From positions 310,001 to 374,000 of the forward strand of contig NC_015125.1 of assembly GCF_000202635.1 (NCBI RefSeq): DNA of 64,000 nucleotides. The letters are read 5' to 3'. The translations under genes and the position numbers were made by a program. How positions within the stretch are numbered: the stretch's first letter is position 1; every line of letters begins with the position of its first letter. This document shows, piece after piece, positions 9,054 to 17,908 of the stretch. Origin of the DNA: Microbacterium testaceum StLB037 (lineage in GTDB: Bacteria > Actinomycetota > Actinomycetes > Actinomycetales > Microbacteriaceae). The notes beneath the pieces were generated by a model that saw only the letters and a program-made list of their open reading frames with translations, was not told the origin of the DNA and ran no database searches.

Positions 9054-9479
9054 ATGGCCGTCACGAGCGAAGCCGCCACCGCCTGGAAGGGCAGCCTGTT
9101 CGAGGGATCGGGGGAGGTCACCTTCACCTCGTCCGGCATCGGCACGTTCGACGTCAACTGGAAGGCCCGCAGCGAGGGCTCGACCTCGGTCACCACGCCC
9201 GAGGAGCTCCTCGCCGGTGCGCACTCCGCCTGCTTCAGCATGGCGCTGTCGAACGCCCTCGCCGAGAACGGCACCCCGCCGGAGTCGGTCGATGCCACCG
9301 CGTCCGTCACCTTCAAGCCCGGCACCGGCATCACCGGCAGCCACCTGAACGTCAACGCCGTCGTGCCCGGTCTCGACGCGGCGACGTTCGAGAGGATCGC
9401 CAACGACGCGAAGGCGAACTGCCCCGTGTCGCAGGCGCTCGCGGGAATCGACATCACCCTCGAGGCGACGCTTGCCTGA
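9054..9479 (+). CDS. osmC: OsmC-family peroxiredoxin
   Basis: Thiol peroxidase that detoxifies organic hydroperoxides. The 141-residue protein has both redox cysteines, in AHSACFSMAL and NCPVSQAL, and the usual helical core TPEELLAGAHSACF. It has a GGAGG-type Shine-Dalgarno 6 nt before the ATG and a TAGGCT box near 8974, so unlike many neighbours it has a leader of about 70 nt. It overlaps the next gene by 8 nt. Confidence 0.93.
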   Translation: MAVTSEAATAWKGSLFEGSGEVTFTSSGIGTFDVNWKARSEGSTSVTTPEELLAGAHSACFSMALSNALAENGTPPESVDATASVTFKPGTGITGSHLNVNAVVPGLDAATFERIANDAKANCPVSQALAGIDITLEATLA

Positions 9480-10392
9480 GACCCCGGCCCGACGCGTCGT
9501 CCTCGCCGGCGCGTCGGGCCTCATCGGCTCCGCACTGGCCGAGTCGCTACGCGGCGACGGCGTCGAGGTGACGTCTCTCGTGCGCCACGAGCCGCGCGGT
9601 CCTCACGAGGTGCAGTGGCTGCAGGATGCCGCCCCCCTGGATCCCGATGTCCTCGCCGGAGCCGACGCGGTGGTGTGCCTCAACGGCGCCTCGATCGGCC
9701 GCTTTCCCTGGACGCCGTCGTACAAGAGCACCCTGCTGTGGTCGCGGATCACCCCGACGCGCACGCTCGCGACCGCGATCCGAGCGCTCGGCACGGACGC
9801 TCCCGCGCTCGTCAACGCGAGCGCCACGGGCTACTACGGTTCGCAGCCGGGCGCCGTGCTCACCGAGGCCTCCGGGCGCGGGAAAGGCTTCCTCGTCGAC
9901 GTGTGCGTCGATTGGGAGGCCGCCGCCCGCACCGCGGGCGATCACGCGCGTGTCGCTCTGCTTCGCACGGCACCGATCGTCCACGAGAAGGGCGTCCTCA
10001 AGCCGCTACTGCTTCTGACGAAGCTCGGGGCCTCCGGCCCGATCGGCCGAGGGACCCAGGTCTGGCCGTGGATCACGCTCGACGACGAGGTGCGCGCCAT
10101 CCGGCACGTCATCGACTCCGACGTCGATGGACCGGTCAACCTGACGGGTCCGACGCGCGCGACGGCCAACGACCTCGGTTTCGCCCTCGCGCGCCGAATG
10201 AATCGCCCCTACGTGCTGCGCGCCCCGGTCTGGGGAATGAAGCTCGCGCTCGGGAAGGATGCGACCGACGCTCTTCTCATCTCGGATGCCGACGTGCGTC
10301 CGCGCGTGCTCGAGGAGAGCGGCTTCACCTTCACCCATCGCACGGTCGAGGAGGCGGTCGCCTCCGCCGTTCCTGTCGCGGGCAAGCGCTGA
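9472..10392 (+). CDS. TIGR01777-family epimerase (YfcH/SulA-like SDR)
   Basis: Extended SDR-fold protein of 306 residues with the cofactor motif GASGLIGSAL, the family signature NASATGYYG with a modified Tyr active site, and the C-terminal DUF1731-like segment ending in HRTVEEAV. Members are annotated as nucleoside-diphosphate-sugar epimerases, but the real substrate is unknown. It starts with TTG inside the osmC 3' end and is probably cotranscribed. Confidence 0.88.
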   Translation: MPETPARRVVLAGASGLIGSALAESLRGDGVEVTSLVRHEPRGPHEVQWLQDAAPLDPDVLAGADAVVCLNGASIGRFPWTPSYKSTLLWSRITPTRTLATAIRALGTDAPALVNASATGYYGSQPGAVLTEASGRGKGFLVDVCVDWEAAARTAGDHARVALLRTAPIVHEKGVLKPLLLLTKLGASGPIGRGTQVWPWITLDDEVRAIRHVIDSDVDGPVNLTGPTRATANDLGFALARRMNRPYVLRAPVWGMKLALGKDATDALLISDADVRPRVLEESGFTFTHRTVEEAVASAVPVAGKR

Positions 10393-10429
10393 CGGACCAG
10401 CCCCACGACGACGGACCCGCGGCGTCTCT

Positions 10430-10493
10430 GCAGATTCGGGCGTTCCTCGCAGAATCCGGAAGGAATGCTGCGAGATCGAGGGGATTCTGCGAG
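10430..10493. repeat. Phased palindrome P1 (pentamer GCAGA)
   Basis: Intergenic element between two convergent genes. GCAGA occurs at 10430 and 10449 (19 nt apart), and the inverted forms GCTGC and TCTGC occur at 10467 and 10486 (again 19 nt apart). It also contains a 12-bp perfect inverted repeat CTCGCAGAATCC / GGATTCTGCGAG. It shares its layout with elements at 22103, 24955, 33294 and 62767. Confidence 0.8.
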
Positions 10494-10635
10494 TTTGTGA
10501 CGGTCGCGCGCACCACGGCGGTGACCCCGCCCGCCGAGGAGGCGCTCACGCCGAAGCCGTACATGCTTACGAACCGCGCGAAGGCGCCCCGTCCGTGAGC
10601 GCCGACGACGACGCGCCTTACCCTCGCGGGCAGGC

Positions 10636-11088
10636 TCAGTCGGCGCGGCGTTCGGCCGACTCGAGCCGGATCGCCGTGCGGATGGCCTCGCGAGCGCGGC
10701 GGCGATCGCCGGCAGCGTCGTACGCGAGACCGAGGCGGTATCGGGCGCGCCAATCGTCGGGATGGGCTTCGACGTCGGCGCGGTATCGGGGGAAGAGGGC
10801 GTCGCCGTCTTCGCGCTCGATCCGGCCGCTCGGCCGCACGGGCAGATCCTCGTCGGGGAGTCCGCCCTCGGCATCCAAGCGCTCCCCCACGCGCTGCGCG
10901 CGCACGCCGAACCACAGCTCCCGCCCGATGGCCCACAGGGCGAGGAGGGGCAGGACGATCAACGCGACGCCCATGACCACACCGACGGCCTCACCGCTGC
11001 CGAGCAGCACGATCGCTCGCTGCCCCGCGAGGAACACGTAGAGCAGAAGCAGCACCGTCATCAACGCGACGGCGAGGCGAACCCTCAT
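10636..11088 (-). CDS. Membrane protein with a TPR-like tail
   Basis: 150 residues: two N-terminal membrane helices (about 5-22 and 32-55), then a cytosolic tail whose end (VEAHPDDWRARYRLGLAYDAAGDRRRAREAIRTAI) reads as a single tetratricopeptide motif. The tail may bind a partner protein; no function is known to me. Its ATG overlaps the dapB stop (ATGA), so it is cotranscribed with dapB, as a small membrane protein is in several relatives. Confidence 0.8.
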   Translation of the reverse strand: MRVRLAVALMTVLLLLYVFLAGQRAIVLLGSGEAVGVVMGVALIVLPLLALWAIGRELWFGVRAQRVGERLDAEGGLPDEDLPVRPSGRIEREDGDALFPRYRADVEAHPDDWRARYRLGLAYDAAGDRRRAREAIRTAIRLESAERRAD

Positions 11089-11897
11089 GCGCTCGTCGCG
11101 CCCGCTACCTGGCCGGAAACGTCCCCGTCGGCGACGGGCGCCTCGGCGGCGACCGGACGCGTGCGCACACCGATGTCGATGAAGCTGTCGAGGCCGATCA
11201 CGACGCCCGTGGCCTCGCGCGCCGCGGCGAGGGCGATGCGGATCCCCGGAGCATACGCGGTGGCCGGGTCGATGGTGTCGTGCACGATCGTGAGCGACTC
11301 CCCGGGGCCGGACAAGACGGTCTCCTGCCGGGCGACCACACCCGGGCGACGGAGCGAATGGATGGGAACGGATGCCACCCGCTGACCGCGAGCACGCTGA
11401 TCGACGTGGGGCGACTCGACCGGACCGACCTCGGCACGGGCTGCGGCGATGAGCTCAGCGGTCCGCACGGCCGTGCCGCTGGGCGAGTCGACCTTGGTCT
11501 CGCGGTGGGCCTCGATGATCTCGATCGAGGGGAAGAACGGTGCCGCCGCGGCGGCGAGCGCACTGCCGATGACGGATCCCAGCGAGAAATTGGGGATGAA
11601 GACGGCGCCGGTGCCGCTGGCATCCACCAGCGGACGGACCAGGGCGATGCGCTCGTTGGACCACCCCGAGGTGCCGACGAGCACGTTGATGCCCCGTTCG
11701 ATCGCCGCCCGCACGATGTCGATCGACACGGCCGGGGTCGAGGCGTCGATGACGAGGTCGGCACCGTCGAGTTCGCTCATCCCGGACTTCGAGGTGAGCA
11801 CGGCGGCCACCTCGTATCCCTCTTCGGCCTCGACGACCTCGCGGATCACTCCGCCCAGCTTGCCGGTCCCGCCCACGATGGCCACGCGCGTCGTCAT
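11085..11897 (-). CDS. dapB: 4-hydroxy-tetrahydrodipicolinate reductase
   Basis: NAD(P)H-dependent reductase acting right after DapA in diaminopimelate/lysine synthesis. The 270-residue protein has the nucleotide motif VGGTGKLGG and the substrate loop KVDSPSGTA. In the active-site segment EAHRETKVDSPSGTA the first His and the Lys of the E. coli HHRHK motif are present, but the second His is Arg. It carries about 20 extra Ala-rich residues after the usual C-terminus. The start at 11897 has TAGGCT (11904-11909) exactly 6 nt upstream, so it is probably leaderless. Confidence 0.95.
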   Translation of the reverse strand: MTTRVAIVGGTGKLGGVIREVVEAEEGYEVAAVLTSKSGMSELDGADLVIDASTPAVSIDIVRAAIERGINVLVGTSGWSNERIALVRPLVDASGTGAVFIPNFSLGSVIGSALAAAAAPFFPSIEIIEAHRETKVDSPSGTAVRTAELIAAARAEVGPVESPHVDQRARGQRVASVPIHSLRRPGVVARQETVLSGPGESLTIVHDTIDPATAYAPGIRIALAAAREATGVVIGLDSFIDIGVRTRPVAAEAPVADGDVSGQVAGATSA

Positions 11898-12015
11898 GGG
11901 TCAAGCCTAGGCGGCGCGACGCCGATGGTCGCTGCGTTCTCCACAGGCGCGCCGCGGAGCTCCACCGTCGAACCATCGTGACTCGCTCACGGGCCCCGCT
12001 GGCTATTTTGAGCGC

Positions 12016-12642
12016 ATGACTCGGTACCGGGCGTTCTTCCCGCTGGCCCTCATCGCCGTCGTGTTCTCGACCACGGGTTGTGTGCAGTGGGGCGAGTACG
12101 CCATGGGAGGGGAATGCGCGGGCCTGTCGCAACGAGTCAGCGACGTCGTAGATGACGCCTACGGGACCACTGTCACGATCGACGACCTGTGGGCGGGCGA
12201 GTCGGACGTGTGGTGTCGCTTCGATGTCGTCACAGGAGAGAATCTGCCCGAGGGGGACCCGCAGCGGCGGGACGTGGCGGATCGAGTGCTCGCGATGGTG
12301 AACGACTTCTCCGTCGAGGGGGTGGAGGTGGCGCTCCGTTACACGTCCGGATCGGACACCATAGTGGCGGCTCCTACGGAGTGCGTCGCAGCGGCGCGTG
12401 ACGCACAGGCACGAGTCGCCGCTCACTACGGACTCGCGTCGGCACCCGCCATCCAGTGGGGACAGCCCGGCACGCTGGCATGCCGGTTCTCCCTCACGAT
12501 CGACCGCGACCTGCCGTACGACGCCGAGGAGCGTGCTGGCGCGCGCGATCTCGTGCGCGCGACGCTCACACCGGATGTCGAGGTCTCTCTCGTCTATCCC
12601 GACAGCCGCGACACCATCGTCATCGACTCACGCGGGAACTGA
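12016..12642 (+). CDS. Putative lipoprotein with an internal duplication
   Basis: 208-residue secreted protein with a hydrophobic signal ending in the lipobox TTGC (Cys at about 21). The rest is two copies of an approximately 85-residue unit. Each starts with EC, has a WC/CRF motif at mid-unit, and ends in a similar strand (LRYTSGSDTIV and LVYPDSRDTIV). The two Cys per copy could form one disulfide each. I recognise no known domain. It starts 6 nt after TATTTT (12004-12009), an AT-rich leaderless promoter. It stands alone between dapB (divergent) and a methyltransferase. Confidence 0.75.
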   Translation: MTRYRAFFPLALIAVVFSTTGCVQWGEYAMGGECAGLSQRVSDVVDDAYGTTVTIDDLWAGESDVWCRFDVVTGENLPEGDPQRRDVADRVLAMVNDFSVEGVEVALRYTSGSDTIVAAPTECVAAARDAQARVAAHYGLASAPAIQWGQPGTLACRFSLTIDRDLPYDAEERAGARDLVRATLTPDVEVSLVYPDSRDTIVIDSRGN

Positions 12643-12748
12643 GCAGAGGTCGGACTCCGACGTCATCCTCGGGGGCATTCTCGTGCGGGGACCAAGCGGT
12701 GCGCTCGACGCTCGGACAACGAAACGCGGGGTGAGCGATGATGGCGGA

Positions 12749-13384
12749 GTGAGCGAAACGGATGCCACGCGGCGCTTCTACGACACGATCGCCGCGGCGT
12801 ACGCGGCCGCCCTCCCCGAAACTCGCGCGGAGGCATCGCTCGACCTCGGCACGATCGCGCAGTTCGTGGCCGATCTCCCCGACGGCGACGGACCGATCGT
12901 GGACGCGGGGTGCGGGACCGGGCGCCTGCTCACCCACCTCGCGGCGCTCGGGGTGTCGCCCCTGACGGGTGTGGACCTCTCCCCCGCCATGGTGGCGCAC
13001 GCCCGGACGGCGCACCCCGAAGTACCGATCGAGGTCGCCGAGCTGACGGCCCTGCCGTTTCCGGATGCCACGGTGCGCGGCATCCTGTGTTGGTACGCCA
13101 TCATCCACAGCGACGCCGACGACGTCGCGGCGATCTGCCGCGAAGCGCGACGCGTGCTCCGTCCCGGCGGGGTGATCCTCCTGGGATTCCAGGCGGGGAG
13201 CGGGAATCGACGAATCGAGCGCGCGTACGGACACGACATCGCCATGAACGCCGTGCTGCACGAACCGGCGGCTATCGCCCGCACGTTGGAAGCGGAAGCG
13301 TTCGATGTCACCGCGATCGCGGAACGCGCCGCCCGAGGCCGGGAGAGGCACGCGCAGGGCTTCGTCCTGGCACGCCGCCGCTGA
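12749..13384 (+). CDS. SAM-dependent methyltransferase (class I)
   Basis: 211 residues. Motif I VDAGCGTGRLLTHL binds S-adenosylmethionine, followed by the acidic residue in GVDLSPAMV and motif III-type LRPGGVILLGFQ. The opening RRFYDTIAAAYAAAL is typical of the UbiE/Methyltransf_11 group. The substrate is unknown. GTG 12749 gives the family N-terminus; GTG 12731 (6 codons longer) is possible. The gene converges with a phosphatase gene, with only 9 nt between the stops. Confidence 0.85.
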   Translation: MSETDATRRFYDTIAAAYAAALPETRAEASLDLGTIAQFVADLPDGDGPIVDAGCGTGRLLTHLAALGVSPLTGVDLSPAMVAHARTAHPEVPIEVAELTALPFPDATVRGILCWYAIIHSDADDVAAICREARRVLRPGGVILLGFQAGSGNRRIERAYGHDIAMNAVLHEPAAIARTLEAEAFDVTAIAERAARGRERHAQGFVLARRR

Positions 13385-13393
13385 CCGCGACGA

Positions 13394-13996
13394 TCAGACC
13401 GGGAGCGGGTCGACCAGGCCCGTACGCAACTCGACCGGCAGGTGCGCCAGGTCGTTGTGCGACAGCAGCGTCCAGGGACGGCCCTTCTTCTGCGCGATGA
13501 CCGTCAGGCCGCAGTACGCCTGGTTGATGGTCATCCAGCGCCAGTCGGGTGCCTGCAGCACCTCGCGGACGAACCACGAGATCACGAAGTTGTGCGTGAT
13601 GAGCAGCTCGTGCACCTCCCCCGTCTTACGGGCGAGGAATTCCGCCGTGGCATCCGCCATCTGCGCTCGGCCGGCATCGATCTCGGCCTCCGTGACCGAA
13701 CCGAAGAACGGCTCGTAGGCGGCCGGGGTCTCGGGCGTCATTCCCGTGGGCACGCAGTCGAACAGCAGGGCGGACGGCTCCGGGGAGACGGACGGCAGAC
13801 GCTCGGCGACGGCGTTCGCGGTCTGCGCCGCACGTTCCAGGGGCGAGTGCCAGACGGCATCCAGCGGGAGTCCGGAAAGGCGGTCGGCGATCAGGGCCGC
13901 TTGACGCTGACCTCGGGGGGAGAGGGGGCCGTCGGCGAGGCCGTGCTCGGCATCCTGATGCTCGCCGTGGCGCACCAGGTAGATGTAGTGCGTCAC
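13394..13996 (-). CDS. Histidine phosphatase family protein
   Basis: 200-residue member of the phosphoglycerate mutase-like superfamily. The RHG motif (YLVRHGEHQD) supplies the phosphohistidine, SPLERAAQTA carries the second arginine, and LITHNFVI the second histidine, so the active site is complete. This subgroup is usually a phosphatase; the substrate is open. It starts at GTG with AGGTGA 6-7 nt upstream. Confidence 0.9.
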   Translation of the reverse strand: MTHYIYLVRHGEHQDAEHGLADGPLSPRGQRQAALIADRLSGLPLDAVWHSPLERAAQTANAVAERLPSVSPEPSALLFDCVPTGMTPETPAAYEPFFGSVTEAEIDAGRAQMADATAEFLARKTGEVHELLITHNFVISWFVREVLQAPDWRWMTINQAYCGLTVIAQKKGRPWTLLSHNDLAHLPVELRTGLVDPLPV

Positions 13997-14077
13997 GTCA
14001 GCTCACCTCGTCGTCAGTCCTACGGCCCCCCGCCGCACACTCTCCACCCTACGTCACACCCCCGCGAGGGAGCCGCG

Positions 14078-15103
14078 TCACTCGGCGGCGCGGGCGATGT
14101 CGGACAGCTGCGCGCGGCTGAGCCGCACGCCCACCGCGCGCATGCACTCGACGACGTGGCGCGGCGCGAAGGCGTTCACGATCGGAGCCGCCACGATCTT
14201 CTGCGCGAGGAGCCAAGCGACGGCCACGGCGGCATCCGGAATCCCCAGCTCGGTGCCCACGGCATCCAGAGCCCGGAGGACCTTCGATCCCCGCCGGTTG
14301 AGGTGCATCGCCAGCTGGGAACCGCGGACAGACCGGGACTGCTGATCGCGCGTGCGCGTCTCGCCCGCGAGGAATCCGTGCGCGAGAGGGTGCGAGGGCG
14401 TGACAGCGATCCCCTGTGCCGCGGCGATGAGGCGCAGGTCGCCGTCGAACTCGTCGCGACGCAGCACGTTGTAGGGCACGTCGAGGACGGTGATGCGCGG
14501 GTATCCCGCGGAAGAGAGGATCCGCGCCTCGACCAGCTGCGCAGCGGTGTAACCGTGCGCGCCGATCGCGCGGACCTTGCCCGATTCGACGAGCCACTCA
14601 CTCGTGGCGAGGGTGTCTTCCAGGATCGCCGCATCTCCGCGGGCCGCGTCGAGCGAGAGGACGTCGATCCGATCGGTGCCGAGCCTCTGCAGCGACGCCT
14701 CCACGGCGCGCACGAGGTTGACCGAGTCGAGGCCGGGATTGTCGGGGTGACGCCCCACGCGGACGGTCAGCACGACATCGTCGCGGACGCGACGCGTCCG
14801 CATCCACTCGCCGATGATGAACTCGCTGCGGCCGGCGGCGTAGCTGTCGGCGGTGTGCAGGGCGTTTCCGCCGAGCTCGGCGTACGCATCGAGGATGTCG
14901 TGACTGGATTTCGCGTCGACGTTCCAGCCGAACTCGCCGCCGCCCAGGAAGAGGGGGAAGACGTCGAAGCCGGTCTCGCCCAGCGGAACCCGCACGTGCG
15001 AGCCGAGACCCGGTCCCTGCAGGGTCACGGGGGCGGAGGGGTGGGGCGGCCGGTCGCGCCGAAGGCGCGCGGAGGGGACGTTCTCTACGCCCGAGCCGCT
15101 CAT
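14078..15103 (-). CDS. Aldo/keto reductase-fold protein with eroded catalytic tetrad
   Basis: 341 residues clearly homologous to aldo/keto reductases (ASLQRLGTDRID, VESGKVRAIGAHGY, SSAGYPRITVLDVPYNVL). Three of the four catalytic residues differ. The Asp of DTAD is His83 (LHTADSY), the Lys is Arg115 (VLTVRVG), and the His after the RLGTD motif is Asp152. Only Tyr88 remains. It may bind a nicotinamide cofactor or ligand without normal reductase chemistry. It begins at the ATG at 15103; longer readings run into low-complexity sequence. It occupies the place after pnp where an M16 peptidase gene is common. Confidence 0.85.
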   Translation of the reverse strand: MSGSGVENVPSARLRRDRPPHPSAPVTLQGPGLGSHVRVPLGETGFDVFPLFLGGGEFGWNVDAKSSHDILDAYAELGGNALHTADSYAAGRSEFIIGEWMRTRRVRDDVVLTVRVGRHPDNPGLDSVNLVRAVEASLQRLGTDRIDVLSLDAARGDAAILEDTLATSEWLVESGKVRAIGAHGYTAAQLVEARILSSAGYPRITVLDVPYNVLRRDEFDGDLRLIAAAQGIAVTPSHPLAHGFLAGETRTRDQQSRSVRGSQLAMHLNRRGSKVLRALDAVGTELGIPDAAVAVAWLLAQKIVAAPIVNAFAPRHVVECMRAVGVRLSRAQLSDIARAAE

Positions 15104-15259
15104 GATGGGATCCCCCTCGTTGCGTCGGGGGATCGCCTGGTGAGACCGACGTCCACGCCCCCCGACGCGTACTTCGAGGGTAAAGCCTCGCCCGGAACCG
15201 ACCGCTGATTCCCCCGCCGCGCCGATAAACATTGCATAACGCTTCCCCGCCGAACGCGC

Positions 15260-15294
15260 GGATGCCCGCCCCGCACGAAGCGGGACGGGCATCC
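15260..15294 (-). terminator. Hairpin terminator after pnp
   Basis: 15-bp stem with one G-U wobble and a UUCGU loop, 15 nt beyond the pnp stop on the minus strand. Its outer arms are GGATGCC and GGCATCC, the over-represented heptamer of this window. Confidence 0.75.
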
Positions 15295-15308
15295 GTCGGA
15301 CGAGAGGA

Positions 15309-17606
15309 TCAGCCTTCGGCGGGAGCCTCGGGGCCCTCGCTCGCAGCGGCCGAGCTCTGCGTGTCCGCAGCTTCGGGCGTCGCGGCGTCCTCGTCGAGCA
15401 CGGGCTCGAGCGACAGCTTGCCGCGGTCGTCGATCTTCGTGATGCGCACGAGGATCTTGCGACCGACCGAGAGCACGTCTTCGACGTTCTCGACGCGCTT
15501 GCCACCGGCGAGCTTGCGGACCTCGCTGACGTGCAGCAGGCCGTCCTTGCCGGGGAGCAGCGAGACGAACGCGCCGAACGTGGCGATCTTGACGACGGTT
15601 CCGAGGAACTGCTCGCCCACCTCGGGGTTGGTCGGGTTGGCGATCGCGTTCACCTGGGCGCGGGCCGCCTCGGCCGAGGGGCCGTCGGTCGCGCCGATGT
15701 ACACGGTGCCGTCGTCCTCGATCGAGATCTGGGCGCCGGTCTCGTCCTGGATGGAGTTGATCGTCTTGCCCTTGGGGCCGATGAGCTCGCCGATCTTGTC
15801 GACCGGGATCTGCACGCTGATGACGCGGGGCGCGGTGGGCGCCATCTCGTCGGGAGCGTCGATCGCGGCGTTCAGGACGTTGAGGATCGTGAGACGAGCC
15901 TCCTTGGCCTGGGTCAGGGCGGCGGCCAGCACCGACGACGGGATGCCGTCGAGCTTGGTGTCGAGCTGGATCGCGGTGATGAACTCCGCGGTGCCGGCGA
16001 CCTTGAAGTCCATGTCGCCGAGGGCGTCTTCGGCGCCGAGGATGTCGGTCAGCGCGGCGTAGCGCGTCTGGCCGTCGACCTCGTCGGTGACCAGACCCAT
16101 GGCGATACCGGCGACGGGGGCGCGAAGGGGCACACCCGCGTTCAGCAGCGACAGGGTCGAGGCGCAGACCGAGCCCATCGACGTCGAGCCGTTGGAGCCG
16201 AGGGCCTCGGACACCTGACGGATCGCGTAGGGGAACTCTTCGCGGCTGGGGAGCACCGGAACGAGCGCGCGCTCGGCGAGGAAGCCGTGGCCGATCTCGC
16301 GACGCTTCGGGCTGCCCACGCGGCCGGTCTCACCGGTCGAGTAGGGCGGGAAGTTGTAGTGGTGCAGGTAACGCTTGCTCGTGATGGGCGAGAGCGAGTC
16401 GATCTGCTGCTCCATCTTGAGCATGTTCAGCGTGGTGACGCCCAGGATCTGGGTCTCGCCGCGCTGGAAGATCGCCGAACCGTGGACGCGCGGGATGACC
16501 TGGACCTCGGCGTCGAGCGGACGGATGTCGGCCAGGCCACGGCCGTCCATGCGGACACCCTCGGCGAGGATGCGGCCGCGGACGATCGTCTTGGTGACCG
16601 ACTTGTACGCGGCGTTGAACTCCAGCGTCGCGACAGCGGGCAGCTCGCCCGACTCGACGGCGGCGAGCAGCTGCTCCTTGACGGAGGTCTTGACCTCGTC
16701 GTCGGCGTTCTGGCGCTCCTGCTTGTCGGCGATCTGGTACACGGGCACCAGGCGGTCGTAGGCGCGACCGGCGACGAAGTCGTAGGTCTCCTGGCTGTAG
16801 GCCGGGAAGACGGGGAACGACTGGATCTCCTTCGACGCGGTACGAGCGACCTCGTTCTGCGCGTCGACGAGCTGGCGCAGGAACGGCTTCGCGGCCTCGA
16901 GGCCCTCGGCGACGACCTGCTCGTTGGGCTTGGTCGCGCCGCCCTTGATGAGGTTCCAGCTGCCCTCGGTGGCCTCGGCCTCCACCATCATGATGGCGAC
17001 GTCGCCGTCGTCGAGCACGCGGCCCGCGACGATGAGGTCGAAGACGGCGTCCTCGAGCTGCTCGGCCTTGGGGAACGCGACCCACTGGTCGGCGTGCTCA
17101 CCGTGGCCGGGGATCAGCGCGAGGCGGACACCGGCGATGGGACCCGAGAAGGGCAGACCCGAGATCTGGGTCGACATGGATGCCGCGTTGATGGCGAGGG
17201 CGTCGTAGAACTCGCCCGGCGCGATCGAGAGGACCGTGACGACGATCTGGACCTCGTTGCGCAGGCCGTCGACGAACGACGGACGCAGCGGGCGGTCGAT
17301 GAGGCGGCACACGAGGATGGCCTCGGTCGAGGGGCGACCCTCACGGCGGAAGAACGAGCCGGGGATCTTGCCGGCGGCGTAGGAACGCTCTTCCACGTCG
17401 ACGGTCAGCGGGAAGAAGTCGAAGCCTTCACGCGGGTGCTTGCCGGCGCTGGTGGCCGACAGGAGCATCGTCTCTTCGTCGAGGTAGGCGGCGACGGCGC
17501 CCTGGGCCTGCTGAGCGAGGCGACCGGTCTCGAAACGGATGGTGCGGGTGCCGAAGCGGCCGTTGTCGAGAACGGCTTCAGCGGCGGTGATTTCTGGACC
17601 TTCCAA
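15309..17606 (-). CDS. pnp: Polyribonucleotide nucleotidyltransferase (PNPase)
   Basis: 3'-5' phosphorolytic exoribonuclease of the RNA degradation machinery. The 765-residue protein has two RNase PH domains with a helical linker, the second bearing the active-site residues ([32 protein letters not shown]), then a KH domain ([20 protein letters not shown]) and an S1 domain ([27 protein letters not shown]), and an acidic Ala/Glu tail. The start is a TTG at 17606, decided by AGGAGGG 6 nt upstream and by the family N-terminus [16 protein letters not shown]. rpsO, its usual neighbour, is 16 kb upstream on the same strand. Confidence 0.97.
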   Translation of the reverse strand: MEGPEITAAEAVLDNGRFGTRTIRFETGRLAQQAQGAVAAYLDEETMLLSATSAGKHPREGFDFFPLTVDVEERSYAAGKIPGSFFRREGRPSTEAILVCRLIDRPLRPSFVDGLRNEVQIVVTVLSIAPGEFYDALAINAASMSTQISGLPFSGPIAGVRLALIPGHGEHADQWVAFPKAEQLEDAVFDLIVAGRVLDDGDVAIMMVEAEATEGSWNLIKGGATKPNEQVVAEGLEAAKPFLRQLVDAQNEVARTASKEIQSFPVFPAYSQETYDFVAGRAYDRLVPVYQIADKQERQNADDEVKTSVKEQLLAAVESGELPAVATLEFNAAYKSVTKTIVRGRILAEGVRMDGRGLADIRPLDAEVQVIPRVHGSAIFQRGETQILGVTTLNMLKMEQQIDSLSPITSKRYLHHYNFPPYSTGETGRVGSPKRREIGHGFLAERALVPVLPSREEFPYAIRQVSEALGSNGSTSMGSVCASTLSLLNAGVPLRAPVAGIAMGLVTDEVDGQTRYAALTDILGAEDALGDMDFKVAGTAEFITAIQLDTKLDGIPSSVLAAALTQAKEARLTILNVLNAAIDAPDEMAPTAPRVISVQIPVDKIGELIGPKGKTINSIQDETGAQISIEDDGTVYIGATDGPSAEAARAQVNAIANPTNPEVGEQFLGTVVKIATFGAFVSLLPGKDGLLHVSEVRKLAGGKRVENVEDVLSVGRKILVRITKIDDRGKLSLEPVLDEDAATPEAADTQSSAAASEGPEAPAEG

Positions 17607-17629
17607 GAGGTCCCTCCTTCTTTGTTTAG

Positions 17630-17656
17630 GCTCGCCGCCCCGTGTGGGCGACGAGC
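17630..17656 (-). promoter_or_regulatory. Hairpin in the pnp leader
   Basis: On the minus strand, GCTCGTCGCCC / GGGCGGCGAGC pair over 11 bp with one G-U wobble and a 5-nt loop, ending about 10 nt before the AGGAGGG site. In E. coli a leader hairpin mediates pnp autoregulation through RNase III; a similar role here is inference. Confidence 0.45.
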
Positions 17657-17908
17657 TGACATGCGAAGGAGCAGGAACAGGCAGAAAGGGCGCGCCGACA
17701 TGTCGACCCGGAAATCCCGGCGACTGGCCACCAGTAGACGACCACCCGGCGAGCGACGGGGAGTCCACCACAGGGGACCAGCGTCTGCCAGCCTGCTCCG
17801 TGTGCTCATATGTAATTGAGCGGATGCCAAGACGGCACCCCGAAAGAGCCTAGCAGCGCCGTGATGATTCGGGTGGTTCCGACACGGCGCGACGAATACA
17901 GTGGCCTC

